Positions 12,791 through 23,699 of a stretch of DNA of 64,000 nt are shown here, piece after piece (position 1 is the stretch's first letter; each line of letters opens with the position of its first letter). The position numbers were made by a program, and so were the translations under genes. The notes below the pieces were generated by a model, which saw only the letters and a list, made by a program, of their open reading frames with translations, did no database searches and was not told the origin of the DNA. The stretch covers positions 5,207,942 to 5,271,941 of the forward strand of contig NC_087392.1 of the NCBI RefSeq assembly GCF_963675165.1, written 5' to 3'. The stretch is from Halichondria panicea. Its lineage: Eukaryota > Porifera > Demospongiae > Suberitida > Halichondriidae.

Positions 12791-14251
12791 ACTGGTAGAA
12801 TTTGTTAGAGAGTTGTACTATCTATTGCTCATGATTATGATTGTATGTTGAAACTGCAAGCTGATATTTGTGAATGGTTGCATACCCCTTTACCGTTCAG
12901 CCGCACACAATCTGGAAAGTCTGGAACAGTTCCATCACTTTAGTTTGCATCTGAGCCCAACCCACCAAATTAGCTTGATGTTATCTCCGCCCCAAATGAA
13001 GTGGCTATATAATGGCTTGTAGAGATGGGCGTGGGTCAATGGCTGTGCACAAACTAACCATCGATTTTATGCCTTGCTGCTGCCTCGATGGAAGTATGTG
13101 TGGCCTTTAAAAGCTGCACTCTGGTCAACTAAGCTGCTTAGCAAGCGTGTAGACTATTGTAGAGCTTGTGTCCACTTGTGAAGTGCCTGTGTACACAAAT
13201 GGCTTGCTGCTTCCTCTTCGAAAATATTCTATGGCTACCAAGATAGTCCAGAGGGTCTATCAATGGATACTACTCAGTCCTACATGCTATATAGCTTGTT
13301 TTAAACCTTTTTTTTTTTTTTTTTTTTACTAATTGAACAGCTCAGCACAACATCAAAGGATAATCGCATTCATGATACTATCCAATCTGCCACAGAATCC
13401 AATATCATGCAACATTCACAAGTTGATAGCACGCTCCCTCCCAGATAGTTGTTGTAAAAATTACAACATTTTGACCGGTAAAGCAGAGATACAAAAGAAA
13501 GGGGATTGAAAACGAAATTTTTACGAAATTTTTGCGTGAAGCATTCCGCGTTATAGGGCGTGGCTAAAACTACAAAGGATTATATTTATAGTCAGCATGC
13601 TCATTACCTGTCTTGACTGCTCTACAATGTGCTGTACATAGAAACAGTGAAATTGATCATTTTTAATGTTGATTTTTCTAAAAAGTAAAGAGAATTTAGC
13701 TCTAAAAAATCGACTAAGCAACGCAGCCACTATTACTAGGCAAATAAATGCTATGCAAGAAGAAATAGCCTTTACTATGAAGTCGTAGGAGGGACAGGCC
13801 CGTGGTGTGTCTAAAAGTATACTAAAGCAGTTTGAAGGACTATACTGCAAACGTTTATGAACAGTACAGCTTATTTATAGCATGAAGCCATTCTATGTAG
13901 CACTTAGATACATAATAACCAAGTCAAGCAATGTCCTTTGCTGTTTTGACTTCACAGGAGGGACAGAGAAAAGTTGACATAGAGTAATTCAAGCTAAACT
14001 CAAAAAAATTGGAAACAGAGTAAAGACAACGGACTTAGAGCTTGTCAGTGGTATAAGCTTACTTCTCTCAAGTATCTCCCAGGCCCTGAGTGATCTCTAG
14101 TGGATAGGGGAGCTAGAAACCAGGGATACAAAACCGTAGCGCAGTCCTCCATGTAATTATTTGCGAGCGCAATAATTACACGGAGTGCTTCACCGGATGT
14201 CAGTCCTTTTACATAGGGCGTGGGCGGTCGTTTCCAATCCCCGGGTAGAGT
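12791..14251. other. Spacer, no gene recognised
   Basis: Contains a T-tract near 13310 and short open frames. A 99-codon minus frame at 13551-13850 has one hydrophobic stretch but no match to any exon pattern here; I do not call it. Confidence 0.4.
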
Positions 14252-14260
14252 GTTGTGCCA

Positions 14261-15377
14261 TAGCCTCGACTCCAGCCCCTTGAATAGTGGGCCTGGTATT
14301 TACTGTTGGCGCGTGGGTGGACAATTAATTTATTATTTACCGTATTTTATCTCATTGAACGTTAAAACAGTATTTTATCTTATTGTGATAAAGAACAGAA
14401 AAAAGAAAAAGAAGAGGCTACCTCTCTCTGTATATACTGTAGACAGAGACAGCTAAGTAAAACATCAGCTCTGTAGATTTATTTATTAACTTGAGACTCG
14501 GATCGGATACACACTCAGGCGACAGTTAATCTCATCAGAAATTAGTTAAACCTGTGGGTAAAAAATAAATAAATGTGGATAAGTACAGTGGCTGTGACGT
14601 AACATAATGTGAGGACTACTTATTGACTTACACAATAGATTTACCATTGAAAGCACTATCCATTAATACACACTCAAGCAACAAGTCCGGATACACACTC
14701 AAGCAACAAGTCCCTCGGATTGTAAACACATTCAGGCCACACAGTTCTCGGATCAGATACCACGTACTTACTCTGTGACCAATTTTCGGCAAATATCACA
14801 ACAATACTTCCTTCCAGAGAGAATGGCACTGAACGTCGAACAGACACACCAACACTTTGAAGATGGCTTCACTCAGAGAAACAAGAGGAGAAATCACCAT
14901 CACAACACTTCTTTCAGAGAGAGGTGCACTGGTCCTGTCAAGCTTCACATCAATCAAGAAAGGGAGTGTCTGGAAAGCAGATGGACTTGCTCTGGGACTT
15001 GCCATAGCCGGTCGGTACGGTACCCACATAAACACCAGCGTACAGACACTTCAACGCCTCCAGCTGCTTGTCTTTCAAGACTAGACCTGGTTTTCCAACA
15101 CAGGATAACGCGTACGCGAGAGCAGAAGAGAAGGTAGCAACCATTACACAACTATTTCTTTTTTCAATGACATCATTATAAATGAAACGGATATCAATGT
15201 TTTACAAACTAATGCGGAATAAGAATACTGATAAATATACTGCAATTTACGATTACCCAGATTCTGGGTAATTCTGGCGCATGCGTAAACAGTGTATGCC
15301 ATAAAGGCTAAAAAAAAAAAAAAAAAAAAAAAAATGTATACCAGGCCGTCTTTCTTAGCGGCTTGGAATCGAGGCTA
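14261..15377. mobile_element. Mutator-like element with captured helicase fragment
   Basis: The left end is TAGCCTCGACTCCAG and the right end is CTTGGAATCGAGGCTA, an inverted pair. The element is flanked by an exact 9-bp duplication, GTTGTGCCA, at 14252-14260 and 15378-15386. Nine-bp duplications are typical of Mutator-like DNA transposons. It contains a RecQ-like helicase fragment on the minus strand and no transposase that I can see. Confidence 0.75.
14796..15144 (-). pseudogene. RecQ-like DEAD/DEAH helicase fragment, frameshifted
   Basis: Minus-strand reading from 15144 gives LKDKQLEALKCLYAG followed by VPTGYGKS, matching the Q motif and Walker A region of RecQ-family helicases. After a one-frame shift it continues as FQTLPFLIDVKL and then VVMVISPLVSL, the motif Ia region. 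Motifs II-VI are absent. It lies wholly inside the Mutator-like element at 14261-15377, so it was probably captured or is a remnant of the element's own gene. Confidence 0.65.
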
Positions 15378-15384
15378 GTTGTGC

Positions 15385-15430
15385 CAGTGAGGTGGGCGGG
15401 TTTTACGATCTTTACCCAACCAGCCTTTGT
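15385..15430 (+). promoter_or_regulatory. Array leader block before copy 8
   Basis: GTGAGGTGGGCGGGTTTTAC then GATCTTTACCCAACC, also seen in part at 9893-9915 and at 30845-30895. It lies next to the 3' duplication of the Mutator-like element, so that insertion landed in or by the promoter. Confidence 0.4.
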
Positions 15431-15483
15431 CATGCGCCAGAGGCGGGCCACGTCCATCTAAGCGAATGTGCATAAGAGTGGCA

Positions 15484-16999
15484 GTGGGAGAAAGCAGCTA
15501 CCAGTATCAACATGAAGGGCCTCCTCCATCATATCACACGCTACATGATCAAGGTGAGATGCTTTACACCGCTGTAGAGGTAGGCTATATCTATTGAATA
15601 GAATCCGCCATTGTGTCAGCTGTAGTACAGCTGATACAGTAGCGGATTCAGGAAAAGAAAAGGGGGGTTCCAAAGTCTGAAGTGTGGCGCGGCAGCACAA
15701 AATTTTTGGAGAACGCCCATGCACTGTCCCAATAAAATTTGTCAGTGGTTGATATAACAAACTTCTTCACTACTACTGCATGTAACTGTGTCTGGCCTGG
15801 AGAGTTAAACACAGTAATAGCCACATGTGGTGCTGTCTGTAACCTCAAAAATAGCTCACTCAGCCAAAACTAGTCAGCAATAAGAGAAAAGTAAAAGGGG
15901 GGTTCAATGGAACCCCTGGAACCCCTCTGGATCCGCCACTGCTAATTGGTATAATGAATACTGATTGTTGTTAATTAATATAGTACAGCTCTTCCAAGAC
16001 GAAGTGCTCCTCCACTTCCAGCTCCAAGACCAAGTGCTCCTCCACCTCCAGCTCTTCCAAGACCAAGTGCTGCTCCACCTCCACCTCCAGCTCCAAGACC
16101 AAGTGTTCCTCCACCTCCAGCTCCAAGACCAAGTGCTCCTCCTCCTTTTTCAGTGATAGATTTTGGTAGGGCCAACTCACAGCCGCCAATAGAGAATCCT
16201 CCACTGCTACCAGACACTCCTGAAGTGAATGCAGGAACGGAAGTATTCAGTCTAGAGAAGTTTGTGTTTCTATGGCTAGGAATTGGTCGTAAATATTGTG
16301 AGTGATAAGATTAGCTGCTGAAGTTATGAGCAAAACTTAAATGTTGGATAATTCCTCACAAAAAGTTGCTTTTTAACAATAGCAATGCTAATGCTGTGCT
16401 TACAGCCAGCCTGCTATAAGTTGTAGTCATTGTGTAGTCATTGTGTAGTCATTGTGTATCCAGAAAAATGTGATTTTCATTAACGATGAACTGTTACTCA
16501 CATACAGCGGGGCTGTGCCTTGTGGTGTTTTTGCTCCTATATGCTGGGGGAATTGTCACAATTATTATAGCAGGGGAGCATTCTTTTGCACAGAACATCC
16601 ATTAACAGTGTTTCTCTATTCTTTACAGCACTCCTTCTCCCTTATCAGCCTTATCAGCCTTATCCAAATCCAGATCCATATTATTATTGTAATCCTCAAC
16701 AAGGTTATATTTTGTGCCTTCTTTCTGGAGTCTTGTTCCTTTTGATCGGAAGTTACTGGCCAATTGCTTACTGCTGGAAAATAAGGCAGAGTCGCAACTT
16801 CACAATTCTGGGCTGCTACTCGTGTGTTTTGTCAACATTAATTGTCTCTTGTGTGGCAGCATTGGGTGCGACAATGTTTCAATGTTTTGATCCTATTTCA
16901 TTTGGTGTTAGTATTGCTATGGGAGTTGTTATTTTCATATTTTTGTGCTCTAGTGTTTGTTGTTTGTGTTGTAGCAACAAAATTGGTAGAATTTGTTAG
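15484..16999 (+). pseudogene. Array copy 8: expanded Pro repeat, lost start and splice donor
   Basis: Four exons are recognisable: 15484-15553, 15989-16297, 16508-16573 and 16629-16999, each open and in the usual phase. However, the start codon is GTG where other copies have ATG, and the donor after exon 3 reads GGGAGC where others have GTGAGC. Exon 2 is 309 nt instead of about 190 because a PRPSAPPPPA unit is repeated about five times. A 305-bp TIR element sits in intron 1. Two independent defects with otherwise intact frames suggest very recent loss; an upstream ATG or cryptic donor could still allow expression. Confidence 0.6.
15637..15941. mobile_element. Small TIR element in intron 1 of copy 8
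   Basis: The ends CAGTAGCGGATTCAG and CTGGATCCGCCACTG are imperfect inverted repeats. The G-rich word AAAGGGGGGTTC appears near both ends in opposite or repeated forms. No clear target duplication was found, so the superfamily is left open. Confidence 0.55.
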
Positions 17000-17285
17000 G
17001 TTAAAGAGACAGATAATTATTTTACATGGTAGCCAGTATTTTAATAATCGTGCGTATATAGCAACATCTGTTTGCAAAGTTTCATTAAAGTTACTTTTTT
17101 TTTAATTGGTACCTAAGGCCACAATTAATTTGTAGAGTGATAAGATCAACTGCTGATTGTAACGGCTGGCTTGCGAGACTGCTGTGCATTAACAATAGCA
17201 ACTTAAATCTACCTGTACTTGCAACCATAAAGCATAACAAGTCATTGTGTAACCAGAAGAATGTGATTTTCCATATTAAAATGTG

Positions 17286-17345
17286 AGTCTCACGAATCAA
17301 CCGCGCCTCTCGGTGTCCTGAGAGGTGCGGTTGATTCGTGAGACT
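17286..17345. repeat. 60-bp near-perfect palindrome
   Basis: AGTCTCACGAATCAACCGC pairs with GCGGTTGATTCGTGAGACT around an 8-12 base loop. It would form a strong hairpin in either strand and is probably a minimal MITE. Confidence 0.75.
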
Positions 17346-17351
17346 AATTAA

Positions 17352-17885
17352 AATGAAAGCACCGCAGGTGCTGATGCCTCGGTGGAGATGCTAAAGCTAC
17401 ATAACATAAAGCTACTAGAGTCTAATAGCTTTTATACACATGACATGATAAACAATTAATTTTGCTGCATGCAAACTCAAGGAGTGGGTAATGATCAACC
17501 ATGATTGTTGTTAAAAACATCGATGCCAAAAGTTCAAGTCTAAAATAGCAGAGCCTTACAGCTCTCTTCTCATTCTTGCAGCTACCAATAGCTAGCGTTC
17601 TAGTGCAAAGCTAACTACTAAGTAGAGTAGCAACACTCGGTAAACAAGTTTGGCTACGTACTCTTCTGAAAAGGCTGCAATGGCATTCCAAGTAAGCAAA
17701 ACTTGTCATAACTCGAGAACGAAGCATTATTTTGCAAATCCACGAATTAAAATCCAAGTAAACATGACTAGAAGCCTATAGAAACTCTTACTTGCACTTG
17801 ATTCATCCTTGAGCAGCTGTAGCAGTCTACACAGACAGACAGACAGACAGACAGACACACACACACACACAGACACACAAACACA
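17352..17885 (+). repeat. Segmental duplication A (pair with 22079-22966)
   Basis: Starts ATGAAAGCACCGCAGGTGCT and matches 22079 onward over several hundred bases with small differences. The 22-kb copy has a deletion corresponding to about 17660-17865. Contains AGACAGAC and CACACA tracts at 17828-17885. No gene seen. Confidence 0.7.
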
Positions 17886-18647
17886 TAGCCTCGATTCCAG
17901 GCCGCTTGAACAAGGCGGCCTGGTATACCTTGTATGCGCATGCGTGTACATTACCCCAAAAAGGGGGTAATCCGTGTATTTGTGGATACTGTCAGTAAAA
18001 TAAACCGTATACTATTTGTATTCTGATTTTACAGTCCGTTACATAGAAGTATTGTGTAAAGATGACTGAGTTCTTACGCCCTTTATTATATCAAGCCAAG
18101 TCTCTACTTAATTAACGACACCCTACACTGTAAGGCTACAGATGTTATAGGAAAGGCATGATGTGTTCCTGTGGGTCCCCTGATGAGGCTGTGGTAATAT
18201 AGACCAGGCAAGTGTTCTGCTACTAAATCTTGCCTTTATGTTCGACAAGAAGTCATTGCTGAAGATAAAGAAGCTAATGATTACTTCTAAAAGCTTTTAA
18301 TAAGCTTTAACTCGACACTCAGGAAGTTATTCACTCAAGATCTACTGATGTATTAAAGAGTCCACCACTCTTCCTAGCTGGCAGCTCTAGCTGTCTGGGA
18401 GGCTTTCTTGAACTGTCTCTTTGATAAACAGAGCTAGAAGAAGCAACACTGCTGCAGCATAATTATTCTACTTTGATTAGTGTCTCTGAAAGCTGCCATT
18501 GTGGTCACATTGTCATACGTATTATTCCCTTTTGTAACTTTGTCCGTTTTTTACAATTTGTATGATGAAATTGTTGTCAATTATTTTGCGCATGCGCATA
18601 CAAGGTATACCAGGCCGCCTTGTTCAAGCGGCCTGGAATCGAGGCTA
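17886..18647. mobile_element. Mutator-like element, 762 bp, non-coding
   Basis: Long terminal inverted repeats of about 58 bp start TAGCCTCGATTCCAGGCCG. An exact 9-bp duplication ACAAACACA flanks it (17877-17885 and 18648-18656). The related segment at 22958-22966 has a single ACAAACACA at the same place, that is, the empty site. No transposase reading frame is visible. Confidence 0.85.
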
Positions 18648-18699
18648 ACAAACACACTACCGTATACCTCGCTTGCGCATGCGCACCGAGGCATAATGA

Positions 18700-19270
18700 T
18701 GGATTGTACTCACATACAGCTGGGCTCAGCCTTGTGATGTTAACATGCTCCTATAATTATATGACTGTCAGGGGAATTATCGTAATTGTTGTGACAGGTA
18801 AGCATTTATTTGCATAAAACAAATTCATGCAATTATGTGACTGTCAGGGGAATTATCGTAATTGTTGTGACAGGTAAGCATTTATTTGCATAAAACAAAT
18901 TCATCCATACAGTTTTTTTTATTTTACAGCAATTCTTCTTTTCAGCGTTCCTCGGATCACTGAAATCCTTTAATCCTGTAATCTTTAACATCACGTACAT
19001 TATTATCATTCTTTCTGGAGTGTGTTGGGAGTTGCTGGCCAAATTGCTGACATGGATATACTGCTGGATATAAGACAGAATGGAAACTTCACAATGCTGG
19101 GCTACTTATGGTTATTGATTGTTTCTTGTTTGGCATTCGCAACAATGGCAGCTAGATCTGCTTGTTTGATATTCATTGATTGCATGCTGTTAACAATGGA
19201 AGCTGTTGTTTTTATGTTTTCAGTAAAATTAAAACACTCGAGTACAATTATAATTGAGTGTTTTTAATAA
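18700..19270 (+). pseudogene. Array subfamily D relic (exons 3-4)
   Basis: An exon-3-like sequence is partly duplicated in tandem (GGGGAATTATCGTAATTGTT occurs near 18777 and 18849). An exon-4-like part follows from about 18930 with helix-2 and helix-3 words in shifting frames. It matches the relic at 1640-2140. Confidence 0.6.
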
Positions 19271-19423
19271 TACATGGTTTATTTGTTTGTGTAATAGTAG
19301 AATTTGTAATTACTGAAAGTGTTTGTGCTCTGTTGGGAAGAATTATTTTGATAACTGTGCTAAAATTAGCCTCGATCCCAGGCCACACTGAACTGACAAG
19401 ATGGCCTTACGGGGGCGAGGTTG

Positions 19424-20458
19424 ATGATGATCTTTACCCAACCAGCACTCACGCGCAGGCGCAGTTGCAAGCGGTACCAGCACAAAGATGATTATCTCGT
19501 GCATGATCAAGGTGAGATGCTTTACATAGCAGAGAGGCTAGATATCTATTGGTATAATGAATACTGATTGTTGTTTAATACAGCTCCTCCAAGACCAAGT
19601 GCCCCTCCACCTTTTCTAGTGACAGGTTTTGGGTACCGGGAGGGTAATCCACACGTCAATCCACAACTGCTAGTTGCAAGGGAGAATGCTCCACTGCTAC
19701 CAGACACTCCTGAAGTGAATGCAAGAATGGAAGTGTTCAGTCTAGAGAAGTTTGTGTTTTTATGCCTAGGAATTGGTCATAAATATTGTGAGTGGACGCA
19801 GTTAAGTGCTGTGAAGTACATGTATGAGCAAAAAAACTTGGACACTCTGAACATCATGTCTGCTCTTTCTGTATTATTAACTGTACTTATAACCAACCTG
19901 CTGCTATATGTAGTCATTGTGTAGCCAGCTGATGAATGTGATTTCCATAAACGATGAACTATATTGTTTGTTACTCACGTACAGCTGGACTGTGCCTTGT
20001 GGTGTTTTTGCTCATATATGTCGGGGGAATTGCCTTAATTGTTGAAGCAGGTGAGCATTCATTTGCATAGCATAATTCCATTGTCTTTTATTGTTACAGT
20101 ACAGATTTTTGCTGTCACTCCTCAGGGATATTATGGTTGTAATCCTCAACAAGCTGATTTTTTATGCATTCTTTCTGGAGTCTTGTTTCTTTTGATTGGA
20201 AGTTGCTGGCCAATTGCTTACTGCTGGAAAAGAAGGCCAAGTTGCAACTTCACAATGCTGGGCTGCTACTTGTGGCTTTTGTCTGTATTGATTGTGTCCT
20301 GTTTGGCAGCATTGGGCGCAACAATGGTAGCTGCTAACTGCTCTGATCCTCTTTCATTGATTGTTGTTATTACTATGGGAGCTGTTGTTGTGACGTTTTT
20401 GTGCTCTAGTGTTTGTTGTTTGTGTTTTTTTAGCAGAAAAATTGGTAGAATTTGTTAG
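19424..20458 (+). CDS. PPxY-less four-helix membrane protein, array copy 10 (probably functional)
   Basis: Exons 2-4 (19584-19787, 19985-20050, 20100-20458) are intact and in phase. Exon 1 ends at 19511 but has lost the usual ATGGGAGAAAGAAGC by deletion. An upstream ATG at 19424, inside the former leader, is in frame with the exon-1 end, giving about 29 codons and a protein of 238 residues. That version lacks PPxY but keeps ENAPLL (after VARENAPLL) and all four helices. The last exon is nearly identical to that of copy 11 (CNPQQADFLCILSG). The start choice is inference; it could instead be a pseudogene. Confidence 0.55.
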
Positions 20459-20699
20459 GTTTAGATCTAATACAGAGACTGACTGTGATGATGAATCGAA
20501 GCTGATAGTGTTCACTCTCTATATTGAATTATGGATCAATTAAGTGCCATTCTCAACTGAGTTTCATTGGCACATGGAGCTGTTTTCTGAGGCTAGTAGT
20601 ATATGAAACTTTGAATTTCAGTGAAGTATGACAACGTTATGACAACTTTATGAAGGTCAAACTCAACACAAATAGACTTTAGTGTGGTGCAACCATTAG

Positions 20700-20895
20700 T
20701 AATCTATACCGGGTAATTTTCGTGGGGTATAATATATTCGTGGGCAGGCTCCTCCAGGAAATTTTAACGTAGGCGTGGCTTGTCGGAACGTAGTCATAGG
20801 AATGCCATGCAGCCACGAGACTAAAAACGAAATTTTTACTCGCGAATACCACTGTTTCTCGAGTTGAACGACACCCACGAAACTTACCCGCTATA
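20700..20895. mobile_element. MITE family 2 copy
   Basis: Runs from ATACCGGGTAATTTTCGTGG to the inverted end CCCACGAAACTTACCCGCTA. Closely matches 23338-23520. Confidence 0.6.
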
Positions 20896-20924
20896 CGGCT
20901 GGTATATAATTTCAGTAAACTCGT

Positions 20925-20951
20925 ACCATCTCACAATACTCTCTTTTCGAC
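20925..20951 (+). promoter_or_regulatory. Type II leader of array copies 11 and 12
   Basis: CCATCTCACAATACTCTCTT then TTCGAC directly precedes the ATG of copy 11. The same words precede the start of copy 12 (25133-25158) and the relic copy 5 (about 6027-6046). It is different from the type I leader of copies 3, 4 and 10. Confidence 0.45.
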
Positions 20952-21944
20952 ATGGAAGAAAGAGGCTACCAACACTTACAGTGGCAACACAAAGATGATT
21001 ATCTTAGGCATGATCAAGGTGAGATGCTTTACACAGTTGTAGGCTATAGCCTATGTCTATTCGTATCATGAATGCTGTTGTCAATACAGCTCTCCCAAGA
21101 CCAAGTGCCCCTCCTGCACCTCTTCCATTGACAGGTTTTGGGACCCTGGAGAGCAATCCACAGCCGCCAGTTGCAAGGGAGAATGCTCCACTGCTACCAG
21201 ACACTCCTGAAGTGAATGCAGAAACGGAAGTATTCAGTCTAGAGAAGTTTGTGTTTTTATGGCTCGGAATTGGTCATAAATATTGTGAGTGGACGCAGTG
21301 ATAAGATCAGCAGCTGCTGTGAAGTACATGTATGAGCAAAAAAATGTTATGAGCAAAAATACTTGAACACTCTGAACATCATGTCTGCTCTTACTGTATT
21401 ATTAACTGTACTTATAACCAACCTGATTTCCATAAACGATGAACTATATTGTTTATTACTCACAATACAGCTGGACTGTGCCTTGTGGTGTATTTGCTCA
21501 TATATGTCGGGGGAATTACCTTAATTCTTACAGCAGGTGAGCATTCATTTGCATAGCATAATTCTATTGTATTTAATTGTTACAGTATTGATTTTTGCTG
21601 TCACTCCTCCGGGATATTATGGTTGTAATCCTCAACAAGCTGATTTTTTATGCATTCTTTCTGGAGTCTTGTTCCTTTTGATTGGAAGTTGCTGGCCAAT
21701 TGCTTACTGCTGGAAAAGAAGGCCGAGTCGCAACTTCACAATGCTGGGCTGCTACTTGTGGCTTTTATCTGTATTGATTGTGTCCTGTTTGGCAGCATTG
21801 GGCGCAACAATGGTAGCTGCTAACTGCTCTGATCCTCTTTCATTGATTGTTGTTATTACTATGGGAGCTGTTGTTGTGACGTTTTTGTGCTCTAGTGTTT
21901 GTTGTTTGTGTTTTTTTAGCAGAAAAATTGGTAGAATTTGTTAG
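20952..21944 (+). CDS. Four-helix membrane protein with di-leucine motif, array copy 11 (intact)
   Basis: Exons 20952-21018, 21090-21284, 21471-21536 and 21586-21944 join to 228 residues, all introns phase 1. The N-terminus is MEERGYQH, with DDYLRHDQ where other copies have PPPSYHTLHDQ, so there is no PPxY. RENAPLLPDTPE and FSLEKFVFLWLG follow, then helix 1. The last exon has the short FAVTPPGYYGCN loop, WPIAYCWKRR, a Cys-rich tail with an extra FF, and the SRKIGRIC end. It is almost identical to copy 10 in exon 4, indicating a recent duplication. Function unknown. Confidence 0.75.
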
Positions 21945-22078
21945 GTTTAGATCTAATACAAACACTGACTGTGATGATGAATATAGTTTTTGTTGAATTA
22001 TGGATCAATTAAGTGCCATTCTCAACTGAGTTTCATTGGCACATGGAGCTGTTTTCTGAGGCTGCATGCTTGCTGATT

Positions 22079-22330
22079 TAATGAAAGCACCGCAGGTGCT
22101 GATACCTCGGTGGAGGTGCCAACATAAAACTACTAATAGCTAGCTTTTATACACACATTGATTATAATTATCATGATGAACATCTTTTACTGCATGCAAT
22201 CAACCAAATAGTGGGTAATGATCAACCATGATTGTTGTTAAAAACGATCTGCAAGTCAACAGAGCCTTGAGCTCTCTGCTCACTCTTGCATCTACCAATA
22301 GCTAGAGTTCTAGTGCAGAGCTAACTACTA
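22079..22330 (+). repeat. Segmental duplication B, left part
   Basis: Matches 17352-17620. Continues at 22913-22966 after the inserted TIR element. Confidence 0.7.
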
Positions 22331-22912
22331 CAGCGGTTTTCAGAGTTCTTGCATCAACAATGTCTAGAGCGGAAGTCACTTGTCACGTGATATTCCCAAA
22401 CATTTAAAGGTTGGACAACATCACGGGAGCACAAATATTGCTGAGTCAGGCAAATTTTTGTACATTGATATAAATTTTATAGACAAAATTACTGAAATAA
22501 AATTTAGTTAATCAGAGAAGTCTGAAATAAGCGTGTAGCTTTCCAGTATTATAAGGAACTATTATAAGGAACTGGTTGAAGTGGCTTGCCCCGGCCTGAC
22601 TACTCATTTTGTGTTGCTGCAAGCTGATGAGTCATACAGACAGTAGAATCTCTCTTAGCTCCAGACATCCAGTCTTGTGTTACTAATAGTAGCTCACAAA
22701 ACTATTTGAACTGCTTACAATCTCAAAGATAGCTTCAGCGGGATGCAAAAGGCTTGCAAAGGCTATTTTCAAAGGTTGATTTTCTCCTAAATCATGTATT
22801 GGAAAAAAATCGGTTTGGAATGAGGTAGAAATTCAATCTTGTTACGTAATGGTTCACGTGACAAGTACTTCCGCTCTAGACATTGCAAATGCAAGAACTC
22901 TGAAAACCGCTG
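22331..22912. mobile_element. TIR DNA element with TA duplication, 582 bp
   Basis: The ends CAGCGGTTTTCAGAGTTCTT and its inverted copy extend inward to the TCTAGAGCGGAAGT word, about 60 bp. TA flanks each end. The paralogous site at 17611-17625 has a single TA with no element, confirming the insertion. TA duplications point to the Tc1/mariner group or a related TIR family. Non-coding. Confidence 0.8.
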
Positions 22913-23129
22913 TAAATAGAGTAGTAACACTCAGTGAACACGTTTTGACACAGACACACAAACACACTACCGTATACATCGCTTGCGCATGCGCACCGAG
23001 GCATAAATGATTTCATAGTCATATCCTTACCTTACTGTGGTTACAAATGTGGTTACAAGTCACAAGTTTTACTGCATCTAAAAGCATTGAGTTCGTTGTC
23101 AATTATGGCTTCATTTATGCTTTATGTGG

Positions 23130-23320
23130 TTGATAAGTTTGCCTGGGACTTCTCCATGGAAAATGCTAACTTTTAGCTGGTTGGAGCTTACCAGCTCTAC
23201 AGCATATAGATAGAAGCGCTTTTTAACAAGGAATTCAATGGTATATGAAACTTTGAATTTCAGTGAAGTATGACAAAGTTATTATGAAGGTCAAACTCAA
23301 CACAAATAGACTTTAGTGTG
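23130..23320. mobile_element. MITE family 3 copy (5'-truncated)
   Basis: Inverted match of the element in intron 1 of copy 7, ending AACTCAACACAAATAGAC. Confidence 0.55.
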
Positions 23321-23337
23321 GTGCAACCATTAGTTAA

Positions 23338-23520
23338 TCTATACCGATAGCGGGTAATTTTCGTGGGGGTAAAATATTTGTTATTTTCGTGGGCAGGTTA
23401 ACCTCTTAACGTAGCCGTGGCTTATCGGAACGTAGGAATGCCGTGCAGCCACGAGACTAAACGAAATTTTTACTCACGAATACCACTGTTTCTCGAATTT
23501 TTTACCCCACGAAACTTAAT
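23338..23520. mobile_element. MITE family 2 copy
   Basis: TATACCGATAGCGGGTAATT start and CACGAAACTTAAT end; near-identical to 20700-20895. Confidence 0.6.
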
Positions 23521-23594
23521 TTCAGTAAACTCGTACCATCTCACCATAAGATATGAAACGCCTCCGTAAACGGACGTTTGGGCTGGGATGATGA

Positions 23595-23690
23595 TAGCCT
23601 CGATCCCAGGCCAATCCGTCTCCAATTGAACGCTAGGTCGCCTCCTTGGAGGCGACCTAGCGTTAACAGATCGGCCTGGGATCGAGGCTA
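23595..23690. mobile_element. Mutator-like mini-element, 96 bp
   Basis: TAGCCTCGATCCCAGGCC at the left and its inverted copy at the right, with an inner perfect palindrome around CCTCCTTGGAGG. Flanked by the 9-bp duplication GGATGATGA. Confidence 0.85.
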
Positions 23691-23699
23691 GGATGATGA

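Noticed and set aside
13551-13850. 99-codon minus frame with one hydrophobic stretch
   Set aside because: No homologous exon, no repeat of the pattern, no promoter or splice support.
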